DNA from: Panagrolaimus kolymaensis
Lineage: Eukaryota > Nematoda > Chromadorea > Rhabditida > Panagrolaimidae
NCBI GenBank assembly: GCA_028622995.1
Contig: JAJQJQ010000021.1
Location: 2,170,001 to 2,234,000 of the forward strand
Length of the DNA: 64,000 bases
Direction of reading: 5' to 3'
Numbering within the stretch: the first letter of the stretch is position 1; each line of letters opens with the position of its first letter. A program made the position numbers and the translations under genes. Below, piece after piece: positions 10,360 to 23,179 of the stretch. The notes beneath the pieces were generated by a model, which searched no databases, was not told the origin of the DNA, and was given only the letters and a program-made list of their open reading frames with translations.

Positions 10360-12668
10360 TTAAATCAAAAACATTGATGGTAAAAATAATAATAAAACTG
10401 CCATTATTCGCAAATCATTGTTTGCTGAATTAGTTTTTTGTGATTTCATTTGATGATCCACTTTCACGGCGTACATGTGCTCCTTTCCAAGTACTTCATC
10501 ATTTTCAAGTTGTTCGTGAGCGGAATCTTTTAAAACTTGTTTGCCTCCGCGAGGTTGAGGAGAGAATAGATTCACGCTGGCTAGATGAGGAGATGAATCA
10601 CCAACGGATTGAACATCAAAATTACAAAAATCCGTTTGACATAACCATTGCTCAATTCCAAGAATGTTTCGATAACCGGGCTGCAATTTTTTTAAAGGAA
10701 ATTCTTTAAAACTGTGTTTCTGTGATTTTTTTTCTTACTTTAAGTTTACTGGCTGAATCCGTTTCATTCGCACTCAAACATCCTTTAAGCCATTGAGTAC
10801 CATAACCAGGAACAACGGTTTTTTGTAAAACACAAAAATCACCCCGACAATATTCTTTTGCATTGAGCTGATCTTCACTCGTGGCTCCATAAGCGAGATG
10901 GCAATGAACATTGCCTCTTTTAACTGGATATGGATTATCCAAATTGCAATCATTCTAAATTTAAAAATTTTAAAATTGTTCATATTTAAAAGTATGGCGG
11001 AAATTTTAAACTGTAAAACGTTCCGAAACGCTTGAAAGCCCTTACCGCTGAACACGAGCATCCTAACATAGTATCTTTGCCTTGAGCTTGTAAAAGATAA
11101 CATCCATTTGCAAATAATCCTGGGCCAGGCCATAAACTACCAATTAAAAAATCAAAATTATATTGTGGCATTTGTCCACAACTCGTTGAAGTCATAAGTT
11201 CTGATTCCCCGGCATAATTCGTTACCTAAAATATTATTATTTTTTTAAAATTAAAACTGCCAAAACATAAAAACCTCGGCTTACGTTAGTTTGGGTATAA
11301 AAGCAATAATCAGATTGACAAAAATTTTCTTTATTTACTTTTGTTATGTATGGAGCTTCAGTGTAACTACGACATTTAGTTTCAGGTAATTTTATCATTG
11401 GAACTGGAGCGGTTTTAGAAAACTGTGTTGTTTCATTATTGCATGAATCTGTTGAACTGAAAAATTTTTATGAAAAGGATTAAAGAATTAAACTGGATTA
11501 GAAGTTCGAGATTTACGCCTCTAGACTCTGAGTTTCAAAAATTTAAAACTGAGAGGTTTATATTAATTTTTTTAAACTGAGATTTTCTGTTTTGTTTTTT
11601 GGCTATTAATCATCAGTATAAAATTTATATAAAGCTGCATTGCAGAATGTAAGAGCATCAAAAAATTTTGAAATGGAGTAAAGAATTAAACTTTCTACCG
11701 GTTTTAGATGTTTTCTTATCAAATAATTGGATTTATACCAAACAAAAAAACTGTCATCGCTGTTATTGTCGCATCCTCGCTATGAAAGTTATATAAAACT
11801 GCATAAGACGATCCGAGAATGTTAAATTTAAAAAAGGGTAAAGAAATGAACTAAAGCTTTTTCATCATTGTTCTTTTAATGTTTTTTTAAAACTGTATAA
11901 AAAGTATGCTATACATTTTTTTGTAACTTTTTTTCTTCATAAAATTAATATAAACTGTTTTCCATAAATGTCATCACTTTTAGCAAAGAGTAATTAAATG
12001 TTATGATGACGCAGTAACAAAATATAATTATTTAGCTTAAAAAACTGAACAAACCAACTAAAACAAAACTCACTTGCAAAGACATAAAGTTGCTTCAGCT
12101 TTATTGGCTCGACAACCCATAGGCACATTATAAACATCGATGCCCGAAATGCAACCCTGAAACAAAAAAAGCAGGATAATTATGGTTTTTTAAAATTGAT
12201 TTTAAGAATTGGAAAAAACTGTGTTTGTTCATCGTCTGGTCATAAAATGATCATACCTGAATTTTATGATCAGTTGACATTTCTCGATAATGCCATAACA
12301 CACAATAATCACCTTCACATTCTTTATCGCATCTAAAAATTATTTTTTTAAGTTTTTAATTTAACTGGTTGCTATTAATGTATTTTTTTTATAAATTAAT
12401 CTTAAAGAAAGGATTTCTATGAATTTTTTAAAGCCAATTTTAGACCTTCAAAGCTGTTCACAAAAGGGAAAAACTGAAATTTTGTTTTCCTAAGTGTTTT
12501 TCTCCAAAACAAAGAATAAATATATAAAATAAACTGGGTTTAATTTTATCCATATCGAAAAACTTACACTAGCTCCTTTTCATAAGTTCTGCAATTAATA
12601 CATTTAATACCTTCAATAATTAATATTTGATTTAACAAAAAAATAATAAAACTGATTAATATTTTCAT
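10360..12668 (-). CDS. Secreted, GPI-anchored protein with three Ly6/ET-like cysteine modules
   Basis: Seven exons: 12668-12568, 12332-12257, 12156-12074, 11456-11285, 11225-11046, 10954-10739 and 10680-10360, phases all consistent, 382 aa. A signal peptide (MKILISFIIFLLNQILIIEG) is followed by three cysteine-rich modules. Each has a C-x4-C-x-G/S-D-Y/F-C core (ECEGDYCVL, FCQSDYCFY, YCRGDFCVL), then a GC-containing middle, and ends in a C-x-C-x3-D-x-C-N or Q-T-D-F-C-N type motif, the closing signature of Ly6/uPAR and nematode ET modules. The C-terminus is a hydrophilic linker followed by a hydrophobic tail (IMAVLLLFLPSMFLI), typical of GPI-attachment signals. A cell-surface role is inferred. 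The middle module is enlarged by a GSLWPGPG insert. Introns carry the AACTG array antisense to the gene, and one unit falls within the signal-peptide codons. Confidence 0.85.
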
Positions 12669-13459
12669 TTGGTGTCGCTGCGTGTTTTTATAAAAAACAA
12701 TATTAATAAAAAAATAACAAAAAAACTGCCAGATGATGAAATAAAAAGTTGATCTTTAAAAAGAAATTATATATACATAAGAAAAAGAAAAAATAATTCA
12801 ATTAATACATAAGAAAAAGCAAGAGGAAGTATCAACTTTCAAAAAACGAATTATTTCTTTTTTAAAAGTTGAAAGAAAAAGAGAAATAAAAAAAGTGAAC
12901 GGAACTAAGCAAGACGGCGGCGACTCAGCGGTGGCAAACAAAGATGACACATGTTCGTGGTGGATGGGTGGCATTCATGAAAATGAGAGAAACGTAGTAA
13001 AAAAATAAATAAAGAAGAAAGAAAAGGAAACTTAAAAGTAGTGGAGTGAGTAAAAAATGGGCATTATTTTATTTTTTTGTTTAAGAAAAAAAAAACTGTG
13101 TTTAAGAATTTCGATAAATTTAACTGTAAAAGTCAAACAAAACTTTTTTTCAATAACTGCACTAATAGTTTCTCATTTTTCTAGATACGGTAAAAGTTAA
13201 AACTGAAATAAAAAATCCTAGATGGTGCAAGAAAAACTGCCTCCCAACAAAATTTGTGTAACAATTTTTAAATAATTTACAATTTTTCAAAATTTAGGGT
13301 GTTTTTTAAAAGTTAAAACTGTATCAAAACAGAATTCTGGAGGAAAAGAAGGATTTATAAACTGTTCCTAACTAATTTATGTGGCTTAAATGGAAGAAAA
13401 ACAAATCATTTCTAAAATTTTAATTTTTTTAAATTGTCTTACATAAAAAATATCCAAGG

Positions 13460-13578
13460 TTATGACAAAATGCAAGTCGACATTCCCCATGGTATTTTTA
13501 AAAAACAAAACTGAATATGAGATGATTGTTCGATTTTCTCAGAAGCAATAATTCCAATAAAGGCAAGATTGACAACGC
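13460..13578 (-). CDS. Possible terminal exon of an unidentified minus-strand gene
   Basis: After a TTGCTAG acceptor the minus strand reads 39 codons to a TAA: a hydrophobic start (VVNLAFIGIIASEK) and a short cysteine-containing tail (PWGMSTCILS). Composition is less A/T-biased than the surroundings. I could not find an upstream exon with a matching donor, so this may be a relic. It lies upstream of the Ly6-like gene on the same strand. Confidence 0.18.
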
Positions 13579-16500
13579 CTAGCAATAATAAAAAATAAAA
13601 ATAAAATTGTCATTTTCCATTTCAAAATTTTTTGTAAAACTTTAATTTTAAACTGACGACCATTTTTCTTTTTAAAGAAGAAAAAATTAAGGATACAAGG
13701 AAGTCTAATTTTTTTTAAAATCTTTTGACAAATATTTCAACCACAAAATAAATATTAAAAAAATTTAAAACTGTTATTCACATTCGTTTTGGTAAAAGAG
13801 AATATCACGCGATAGCCCCAAATCGGCATGCCTATATAAATGCCTCAAGGGTGTTTGCATACTTTTTTTTTGAATGTGTTCTCAAGTATAAAAAAAATGA
13901 AAAAAAAAAGAAAAAGAAAAAATACGAAAAGTAAACAGAAACTACTAAATTCTGAAAAGGAAAAAACGAAGAAAAAAAATGAAAAAATGTTTTTTTCTTT
14001 TAAATTCTCTTAAAAAATATTAAACTGTTTTGAATAGAGGGCTCGGCTCATTGATATGTAGCAAAATAGTGACCAATGGCAAACATGGTTCTTAGAATGG
14101 TCATGTTTGATTTTTTAGTAATAAATATAATTTTATAGTCGTTTTTTTGGGTTTGATGAGTATAAATTTTAAACTGACTTTGAAAAAGTGAATTTTAAAA
14201 GTTAATTAAGTAAATGAAAAACCTTTTTTTTTTATTTCCAAAATAAATTAACTGTGATCGGGCGAACTCGATGGCATTTAAACAATAAAATTTTTTCTTT
14301 CTCAATAGTTTACTTATAAATTTTGTAAAATAATAGGCAAATAAAACTGTAAAGAGGAAGTCGTTCAATAAATAAGGAAGCCATGGATATTTTAGCTTTT
14401 ATAAAAACTGTCACGGAAATAAAAATTGTTCAAAACGAAAAATCACATAACAAAAAATTTTAGAATAAAAAACTGTAAAAGTTTGAAAAGAGTTTGAAAA
14501 GAAACATTATTTCAACACATAAAATTTCTCAAAGGCATTAATGAAGAAAGAATTAAAAACTGGCAACTAGCCTTTCAAACGGTAAAATTTAATTAAAGAG
14601 CAGCAACATCTTCGCAATTTTATAAAACAAGGGAATTTTTCTGTATTAAAAAAACTGCATAATTTAAGTGTAATTTGTAAAATATAAAAAAATCACTTTT
14701 TATTTTTTAGTTATTAAATAATTAAAAAGAAATTAACTGCCATTTGTAATTCTTCATATTTAAATCAAGTAATTATTAAAAAAAATTATAAACTGATAAA
14801 TTTCGTAATTCGCGGGTTTTAATTCAAACATCCAATTTTCAAACAAACAAAAAAATATAAACTTAAACAAAACTGGATCAGTGTTTTTTTGGGATTTATA
14901 CAACCGCACATGTTAAAATTCATGGAAAATCTTTCATAAAGAAAAAAATTAAAAAATTTACATTAAAAAACCTGAGAAAAATAAACTGCAAATAAACGGG
15001 CAATTATGAAAATGCAACAACAAGAATAGGACTCAAAATATTTCCATGCGTGGGTTTTTTTTACGCTCTCTATTCTTTTATTTTTTTAGTTGAATAATAT
15101 AATAATTCTTGACGTCTTTAAAGTTTTTGAGAAAAAAAATTTCCCAACAAAAAAATCTTATTCTTTTCAATCCCTTTTTTAGCCTCAATCTGTTTCTTTT
15201 CTTTTTTTGGTCGTCTTCAAAAAAAGGTTTCTAAATTCAATTGAACGCAAAAAAAAATTTAAAGATTTTCTTTTCAATTCGTCAACAAAAAAAATGATTT
15301 TGACCATCAATTTTTTCTTTTCTTTGATGGCCTCAAAAAATAAAAATAAAATTATTGTATAACCTCCTTTTTTGGACGCCAACAACGACGACAACCACAA
15401 AGAATGACATAGATCGGTGTCATCTTTTACATCAAAAAAGGAAGTTTGAATTAAAAAAAGTTTTTTTTTTGATATTTCAAGGATTTAATTGAGTGAAAAA
15501 AAAGCAAGGGATACAAAAAAGTGACCTTGAGGCAAAAAAGGAAAAAGGGGATCACCAAAATTTTGTTTTTAAAACTGTGTTCTTTTGCCATCAGACTTTT
15601 TTATTTTTGCCATGTTGCAAAAAAAATTAAATATTATAAAACTGTACAGAGTTTAATCTTTTTTTTTAAAATTAATTTTTACTTCTTAATAATGCAGTTG
15701 CCCTAATTTTGGTGGCAGAAAACATAAGTGTTTTTTTAAAACTGTGTCATAAAAAATTTGGTATTTTTCAGAAAATATTTTTAAACTGTGTGGAAAGTTA
15801 ACGGAATAACAAAACCAAGGAAGAGAAAAAAATTATTAAACTGCACTAAATGAAAGGAAAAGGAACCAAAGATTTTTTTCTTTGCCAGAAGAAGGCATAA
15901 AATATTTAAATTCAAATTTACTTTTTTAATTAATTATTTTTAAAAACTGTTCGTGAATGTTTTTGGGTGATACATTTGATCACATCTTTACACCATCAAA
16001 AAGCAAAAGAAAAAATTTTAAACTGTATCAATTCCTATTATAATTTTACTTCCAATATTCAAAAGTTCATGGTTTTTTAATCTAAAAAAATTAAAAAGCA
16101 TCAAAGAAGAAAAAACTGAACCAAAACTTTTTATCACTTTTTCAACAAATGCAAAATTGTCCAACAAAAAAATAAAAGATAGAAAATGTGCCAAGACTTC
16201 GTCTTCATTTTCTATTTTTCCTCTCTTTTTTTTTTATCTCATTCCTTTAAATATTCTTTTATTCAAAGTTATTCAAGCATAAAATCTCAAATACTTTTTT
16301 TCTTCTTATTCTTCTTTTTTCTTCCCGTAATGGGTTGCATTCATGAAAAAAATGCTTTGTTGCTAAAAGAAAGTTTTGACGTCTTTTCAAAAAATTTTAA
16401 AGTGATTTACTTATCAAAAAAATATATATTAAAATTGTTAAAAATAAAAAATTTGCAAAAATGTATTAAACTGTAAAAAGAATGAGACAAAAAATATTTT

Positions 16501-18259
16501 AAAACTGGTGAGAATAAATGTAGTGGGAAATATAAGCCTTTAACTGAATTTGTTATTAAAGTCATAACTTTCCAATGTAAAAGCTAAATCTTTTTCTAAC
16601 GCACCGGAAAATTAATTAAGTTTTATAAAAACTGTGGACAACTGTTTCTCTTGGACCAACATTGGAATATTTTTCCAAAATTTTGCATTAAATTTAAAAA
16701 AAAACTGAATATGGCCATAAAGGTTTATTGGAAATTTTCAATAAAAATAACAGAGGAAACTGGCAAGAACAGAGGCTGCAATGTGTTGGAATTTAGAAGA
16801 AAAAAACTGTTTAGAGAAAGCTTCTTTTTTTTAAAACTGTACCAAGACATTTCTAAATAAAAAAAATTTCAAAATCAACTGATCGCTTTTTTTACAAGCA
16901 TAAAAAACTCGGATTCTTCTCCCACAGCCGAAAAAAACTTCCTTCAAATTCGGCAAAAAACAAACACAAAAAGATCTAATCCAAAAAAGAATAAATATCT
17001 TTAAAAACAAAACAAAAAATTTGGTAATACATTTATTTTTTATTTTCTATAAGATAGAAAAGGAAAAACAAAATAAAATAAAAATAATTCTTGAGGGAGT
17101 CATTTAAGGAATAAGAAGGAAGGAGAAAAAAATGCGCAGAAGAAAGAAGTATGTATTTTCACAGCCAACGTAAAAAAAAAGTATTCTCAATGGATTGTGT
17201 TTGGACGCGTGTGAAAACGACGATGCCAATCTGTCAACAGTGGCCAGCTCACTTTTTTTTGCTTTAAAAGGAAAAAGAAAGAAGGATGGTCGAGAAAAAA
17301 AGGATTTTTTTAAAAGGAAATAATATAAAAAGAGAAAGAATGGGAATTTGGAAACAATAAAAAAAAGAAAAGAAAATGGACAATGAAATGGACAAATAAA
17401 AAACGCGTTAAGAATAAATAAATAAATAAATAAATAAACATAAAAACTGGAGTTGAGACAGTAGCCTCTTTTATTTAAAGAAATTTATCTCTAAAACTGT
17501 CTCCGGCAGAGAAATGCGGAATTGTTAGACTATGTAAATATAATTCAGATATGAGGGAGATTGTCTTTTGACATGGCTTAAAATTTAACTGCAATCTTAG
17601 GTAACAATTCCAGAGCAATGAAATTATTTTTCTACCAAAATTTAAATAAAGATATTTGAAGTTAATTTTCATGCGGTTGGTTACATGGAAATGGAAAAAA
17701 CCAAGGACGATAGAAACTGTGTTTTAACCTAATTCATGTTCAGACATTTTAAACTTCGTTTAAAACTTTGAAACAATATCCTTAAACAAAAAACTGAAGA
17801 ATGTGAGCATTGTTAATTTACAAAACTGAAGCAAGCATTATTTTCGTGACGAATCTCACAAGCTTTTTTTTTTTTTTTTAAGAAACTGGACTTTATTAAG
17901 ATTCCTTGCTTTTTAATATTTTTTTTTTTCTATTTTAAACTGCAATCAACACCATTATGATGAATATTCTAAATATAATTTTATAATTTTAAACTGTTTT
18001 GAAATATGGCCTTTGTTTTTATTTTTGTAAATTTAAAACTGTATCCATATCGGTATGAAGTGATACAATGAAGTCATAGAAATCATTCCTTACAATAAGG
18101 CACATTTTAACTTTATATTTTAATTGAGCAGGAATAGGAAATTGTCACAACCAATTGACAAAAAAAAGAAAGGAGCAAATAACATAAAAACTAAAAAATC
18201 AAAACTGTGTGCTTTAGAAGTAAATTTTTGTGAGTTCCATTAGCTTACAAGATATTGGA

Positions 18260-18499
18260 CAGGGTCCGGCGAGACCGAGACTTTTGCGTGTTCGAGACCG
18301 ATACCGAGACCGAGACCGAGACCAAGAAAATCTCAAATAAAAAAAATCGCTTTATGTTATTTATAAATTTTTTAAACTATTTTGAATACACAAGAAAAAT
18401 ATCTATTTAATGATAAAAAGCATTCTGCAATTAAGATTTATAATAGAGGAGAAAAATCATTTTTAAGGAAAGTCTCGATTTTGGTCTCGCCGGACCCTG
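18260..18499. mobile_element. GC-rich short inverted-repeat element, hAT-like ends
   Basis: A 240-bp element bounded by near-perfect inverted termini CAGGGTCCGGCGAGACC and GGTCTCGCCGGACCCTG, with (GAGACC)n repeats at the left and an AT-rich centre. The CAGGG start is like hAT termini. The flanks (ATATTGGA and ATGCGTAC) do not match, so no target-site duplication survives. It contains no coding capacity, consistent with a non-autonomous MITE. Confidence 0.65.
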
Positions 18500-21400
18500 A
18501 TGCGTACAAGTTTTTTTTTGTTTGAAAAACAAATAAATTTAACTGTTTTATTATTTATTTGAATGAGAAACCTTATATTTTACTCTAATTTATTTCAAGG
18601 TAATTTTTGATGAATGAATATAAAGACACGTTTGCAACAAAAAAAACTGTGTTCGCAGAATATTTTTCAAAAGAAAAAAGATATTAAAACTGGAATGAGG
18701 AGTGCCGTGTTGTTTCGTCTGTCTTATTGACTTTATTTAATAATCAAAAAAAAACAATAAACAATGGAAAGGCCAGCATATTTATACTAGAGAAAAAGTT
18801 TGATTTAAAACTGTTCTTTACAAAATTTTGATTCGAATTAATTTCCATAAATCTTTCAAAACTGTTTACTAAGAAAGTCAATTAAACTTTTGAAAAACTA
18901 AATATAATTTTATTCCAAAACCCCATGTGATGATGCACTCAATTTCAGCACAGAATTATTTTTTTTTGTTCTTCTTGGCCACCACCGCCTGTGAAAAAAT
19001 ATGCCCCAAAAATAATTAAGTTATATAATAATAAAGATTTTTTTAAACATTTATGAGCGATGAAAAGGAAAAAATATGCGAAAGAAAGATAAAACAAATA
19101 AAAAAAGAAATGAAACAAAAAGAAAAAAGGATTTTATTATAAAAAAACTGAGTCTGACAGAAATGTATGGAAAAATATGGAAGAATATTAATATAAATTT
19201 TTTATTTAGAAAAAAACTCTTATTTTCGAGATTCTCAAATATTATATTTTTTTATTTGTTGCTGCGTCACAGAAATTTTTTTAGGAGGAAACAATATTTT
19301 TTTTCATTGCCAGAGGGTTGAAAAGGTTTGATAACTGGCTAGAGTTGTTTTTTTGCATTAATTGCAAAAATAAAAAAATAAACTGTAAATTGATTAAACT
19401 GATTAAAATTATTTGATATTTTTATGTCTTTAGAATTACTTTAATTACAATCAATTCCAAAGTTAAAACTTTAGTTAAATTACGCGGAAAAAAACTTTTC
19501 ATCTGTTTTTAATCTTCCATCGTTATTATTATTTTAATGTTATAATTAATTTGAGATGTCTGTCTCAATGAGCATTATCATGTAACATTTTATCCTTTTT
19601 TGCTCTAAAAACTGTATTGTTTTTTGTGCTCCTCTTTTTATTAACTGTTTTTAACAATAATACTTTTGTTGTATTTTTAAAACTGGTTTGAGATGTTATG
19701 TTGTAAACATGGAGTTATAAAACTGAAAACAATACAAAAGAAGCAGTATGCTTTTTTCGCATCACGTTAATAATTTCTTATATCACTAAAATCTATTCAA
19801 AATGCAGTTGCTTTACTCCTCCATTTCTTAAATTTAAAAATTTAACAATGTTATTAATAAGATTCCAATTTTGGTGTTTTTTGCATTTGCTTACATAAAT
19901 AAACCTAAAAAATGAATGGAAGAACGAACAACCACGCTAATTATTTTCTTCTTCTTCTTTTCAACTGTATTCCTTCTAGTAATAAGGCTTTAAGTGTATT
20001 TTTAAAACTGTGTTCATATTTTTAAAACTTTTATTTACTAAGAAGTTTTGATAAGCATGCAATTCCGAAAAATTGGGATTTCAGGAAATTCCAGTAGACT
20101 TTTAAAACTGCATCTGTTGAATGATCTGTATAAATTAGTTTAAGAGAGTCAAACTAAGTTTCAACTTACCTTCTCCTTTTATAACCTTAAATATCTTTTT
20201 TTAAGATTCCTCCAATCTTGCCATTATCACACTTTTGTCAAAAAAAAACTGATCACGATGAAACCAATGATGCTAAACATTAAATTTTTACATTTTCTAA
20301 CCTTTCCGTTTTTGTTCATTAACTGTTCTTTTCAATCATAAAATGTTGGTTTGATGTATTTTTAAAACAAACTGTTTACTAATAAGAACGGTTATGAAGT
20401 TTCAAAACTGCAGTTTTGCATATAAATATGGTATGCTTTTAGAAGAAACTGTATTGAGGCTTCAGCTTTTCATTATATCCTCTTCTTTATTTTTTGTTTG
20501 ATATTAAAAATCTTCTTTTTTAAAGATAATTATTTGGTGCCTAAACATTTTCTCTATTTTTAGAGAAAAAAAATAAAGCATAATAAACTGTACAGGTGGA
20601 GGAACAACCAAATCTAATCATCACTTTTTTGTATTTGACATTATAGCTTCTTTTTTACCACCTCTCATTTTTCCTAATTTATAAAAGAGTCCCCTTCCCA
20701 AGTGGGATTTATTATGTTCTTTTCTCAAAATTTCATTCATTCATTTAGGAAGTTATATGTAGTTACATACTTATTACTTTAGCTCATCCATTTCCTTTTT
20801 CAACTTTTTTTAATCTTCATTTTTATGCGCTTTTAAAAATTCACAAACGCATACACATTCTTTTCCGGCTCATTTGCTTTTTTTATTAGTTCCAGAAAAA
20901 AAAGAAAGAAAAAAATGTTTTGAGTAATACTTTTTTTCAAGAATGTAAGAATTTTTCCTTTTCATAATAACTGCCAAAAAAGAAAGAACGAAATTGTTGA
21001 TTATTAAAACTGTTGCAGGGGTTGATAGTAAAATTTAAATATTTATTAATTACCTGTAACTATAGTTACTTTCGTATTTTTATATTTTTATTTTAATAAT
21101 TCGTCATTTCATAATAAAATGTTATAAATAGATTTTTTTAACAAACTTAAACTGTATGACCTTTTTTGTTGTCCGAATAGAGCACATGGAAGAAGAAAAG
21201 GTTAATGAACACCTCCAAACGCGGAAACAAAAAAAAACATACATTTTTCTTTTATTTATAAACTGGATGAGCATCCGCTGGGTTGAATGTATGTAAACTG
21301 TAGTGGGCATATTACGTTTGAAAATTTTTTAAAGGTTTTTTTTATTTTTTTTCCAAATTTGAGGGATTCTTAAATATTGAATTGAAAAATTTTAATATTT

Positions 21401-23117
21401 TTTATTGTTTAAAACTGCGTAAATTTCTTATACCGTAGTAATAATATCCTAACTTTGCCTTTGTTGCACATCTCAAAAACATTTATCTAAAAACTGTGAC
21501 CCCAGAAAATACGGAATTCAAAAATATTGTATTTTTGATTGTAAAAAAACTGTTCCGGGACATTCTTGAAACAAAGAATTTAAAAATCATCATCACTCGT
21601 TTTTTTCTTGTCTTTTTTTTTAAAGTTCTTGAAACTGTTAAATACTTTATATTGCAGCAAAAGTTTACAGAAAGATTATAAAATCATTAAAACTGAATTA
21701 TGATATAAAATTGTGCTAAAATTTAAGTGAAATTGATGTATTTTAAATTTTTTAATAAAAACTGTATTTGTGTTTTGTCGAAGCTTTTTTGAAATTTTAA
21801 ACCCTTGAAATTGCTTTTTTATTTATTTACCAAACTTGAAACCCATATTTTTGCAACTTTCTTTCTTTTATTAATGTTTGAACAAAAATATCTATAAAAA
21901 AAGTAAGCTATCTAAAATTTTTATTAAAAAATTTTTTTCATAAGTTTTTTATTTCCCTCTTTCATCGAGTCTACTACCCTTGGCTATAAAAAACTATCAA
22001 ATTTAAAAAAATGAAATTAAATTCAGTTACTTCAAATTTCCTCAATTTTTATCTATCTCCCTCAATAACAAAATATGTGATAAAAAAATATATTTTTTTT
22101 TTCGCCCTTTTAAAACAAAGTTATGTCTCGTTTTTTCCCTTCTTCTTCTTCCTTCTTTTTTTTGTTTGTGCGTTCTGTTTTTTTTATATTCTTTTTTTCA
22201 AAAGAAGATAGCTCTCATTTTATTTTATATATTATGTATTTTAATGATTTCATGCATTTTTAATAATTTTTTCTTTTTCAAATGGAAGGTTTTAAATTTT
22301 AAAGTTATTCTATCGCGTTTGAATAAAAAAAAATGAGGAAGAATGTTTTATGTAGTTGTTTTTTGAATTTGTTGAACTTTAAAAAAGTTTCATTAATATT
22401 TAAAACTGTCGTCGAGCGTCGTATTTTTTTTTTATAAATTTTACCTTCAAGGCTTTCTTTAACTGTGAGTTTCTTAAATATCGTCTTGTAAAATATTTTT
22501 TATATTTATTTTATTTATTTTTTAGTTGAAATTTTTCAAACAAGATAAATATTAAACTGCCGAATTCCATTACTCTCGGCTTAAATAAATCTTTTCAAAA
22601 GATTTTTTATACCAATTTTTTAAATTTAATAGAATATAACTGTAGGCGAAAACTTGGCTTTTAAGTAAAATTCCTTACCTATTCAAAGAATTAAAATTTG
22701 AAAATAAATTTATATGCAGTCTTCTGTAAATACAACTACCATTTTAACCTTTTTGCTTCCTCCACCTTTTTTTTTAAACTGGATGGTTTTTTTTCTATAT
22801 TATTTAATTCTTTTTTTTTAAACTGTATTGATCAATGTTTTTTGTTTTTAGTAATTTTTTATTTAATTTTTTTTCTTCTTTAAAACTGTGTTGTGTAAGC
22901 ATTAGATAGCAATGATGTGTGTTCTTTGTGGTTTTTCTAATTTTGCTAAAAACTCTTGGTTTTAACTTGCAATTTTTTATAAGCCCATTGTTTTAAGTAA
23001 AATGATGTCAAAGCTTTGTTAAAACACACATTGAACATCATAGTTTTCGAACACTTTTAATTCTGGTATTTTTTTAAACCTCAGATTATCCGTGGCTTTT
23101 CGACCTTTGAATACCAC

Positions 23118-23125
23118 TATAAAAA
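23118..23125 (+). promoter_or_regulatory. TATA-like box of the GPCR gene
   Basis: TATAAAAA about 55 bp upstream of the receptor ATG at 23180, the only such string close to the start. The spacing fits a core promoter with a short 5' leader. Confidence 0.4.
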
Positions 23126-23179
23126 TGGATGCAAGATTTTGTAATTTTAGACACAAGAAGAAATTTTTAAAAGAAAAAA

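Larger units (their letters stand above)
12669..23117. other. 10-kb gene-poor region filled by the AACTG array
   Basis: I find no convincing protein-coding gene. Open frames here are T- or A-rich and cross array units. The contents are the AACTG array at high density throughout, long poly-A/poly-T tracts, one GC-rich inverted-repeat element at 18260 and a weak candidate exon at 13460. TATAAA-like strings at 13834 and near 20683 are not followed by recognisable genes. If the array has a function, this is its densest uninterrupted stretch. Confidence 0.6.

Noticed and set aside
13834..13841. TATAAAT string as a promoter
   Set aside because: No recognisable gene follows in either direction, and TATA-like strings are expected often in this composition.
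16186..16476. 96-codon plus-strand ORF rich in Phe/Ser/Leu
   Set aside because: Poly-T translation, contains an array unit near its end, no signal or family motif.
18920..19010. Possible exon near GGCCACCACCGCC on either strand
   Set aside because: An acceptor-like site exists on the minus strand, but only about 14 codons follow before a stop, and no partner exon is visible.
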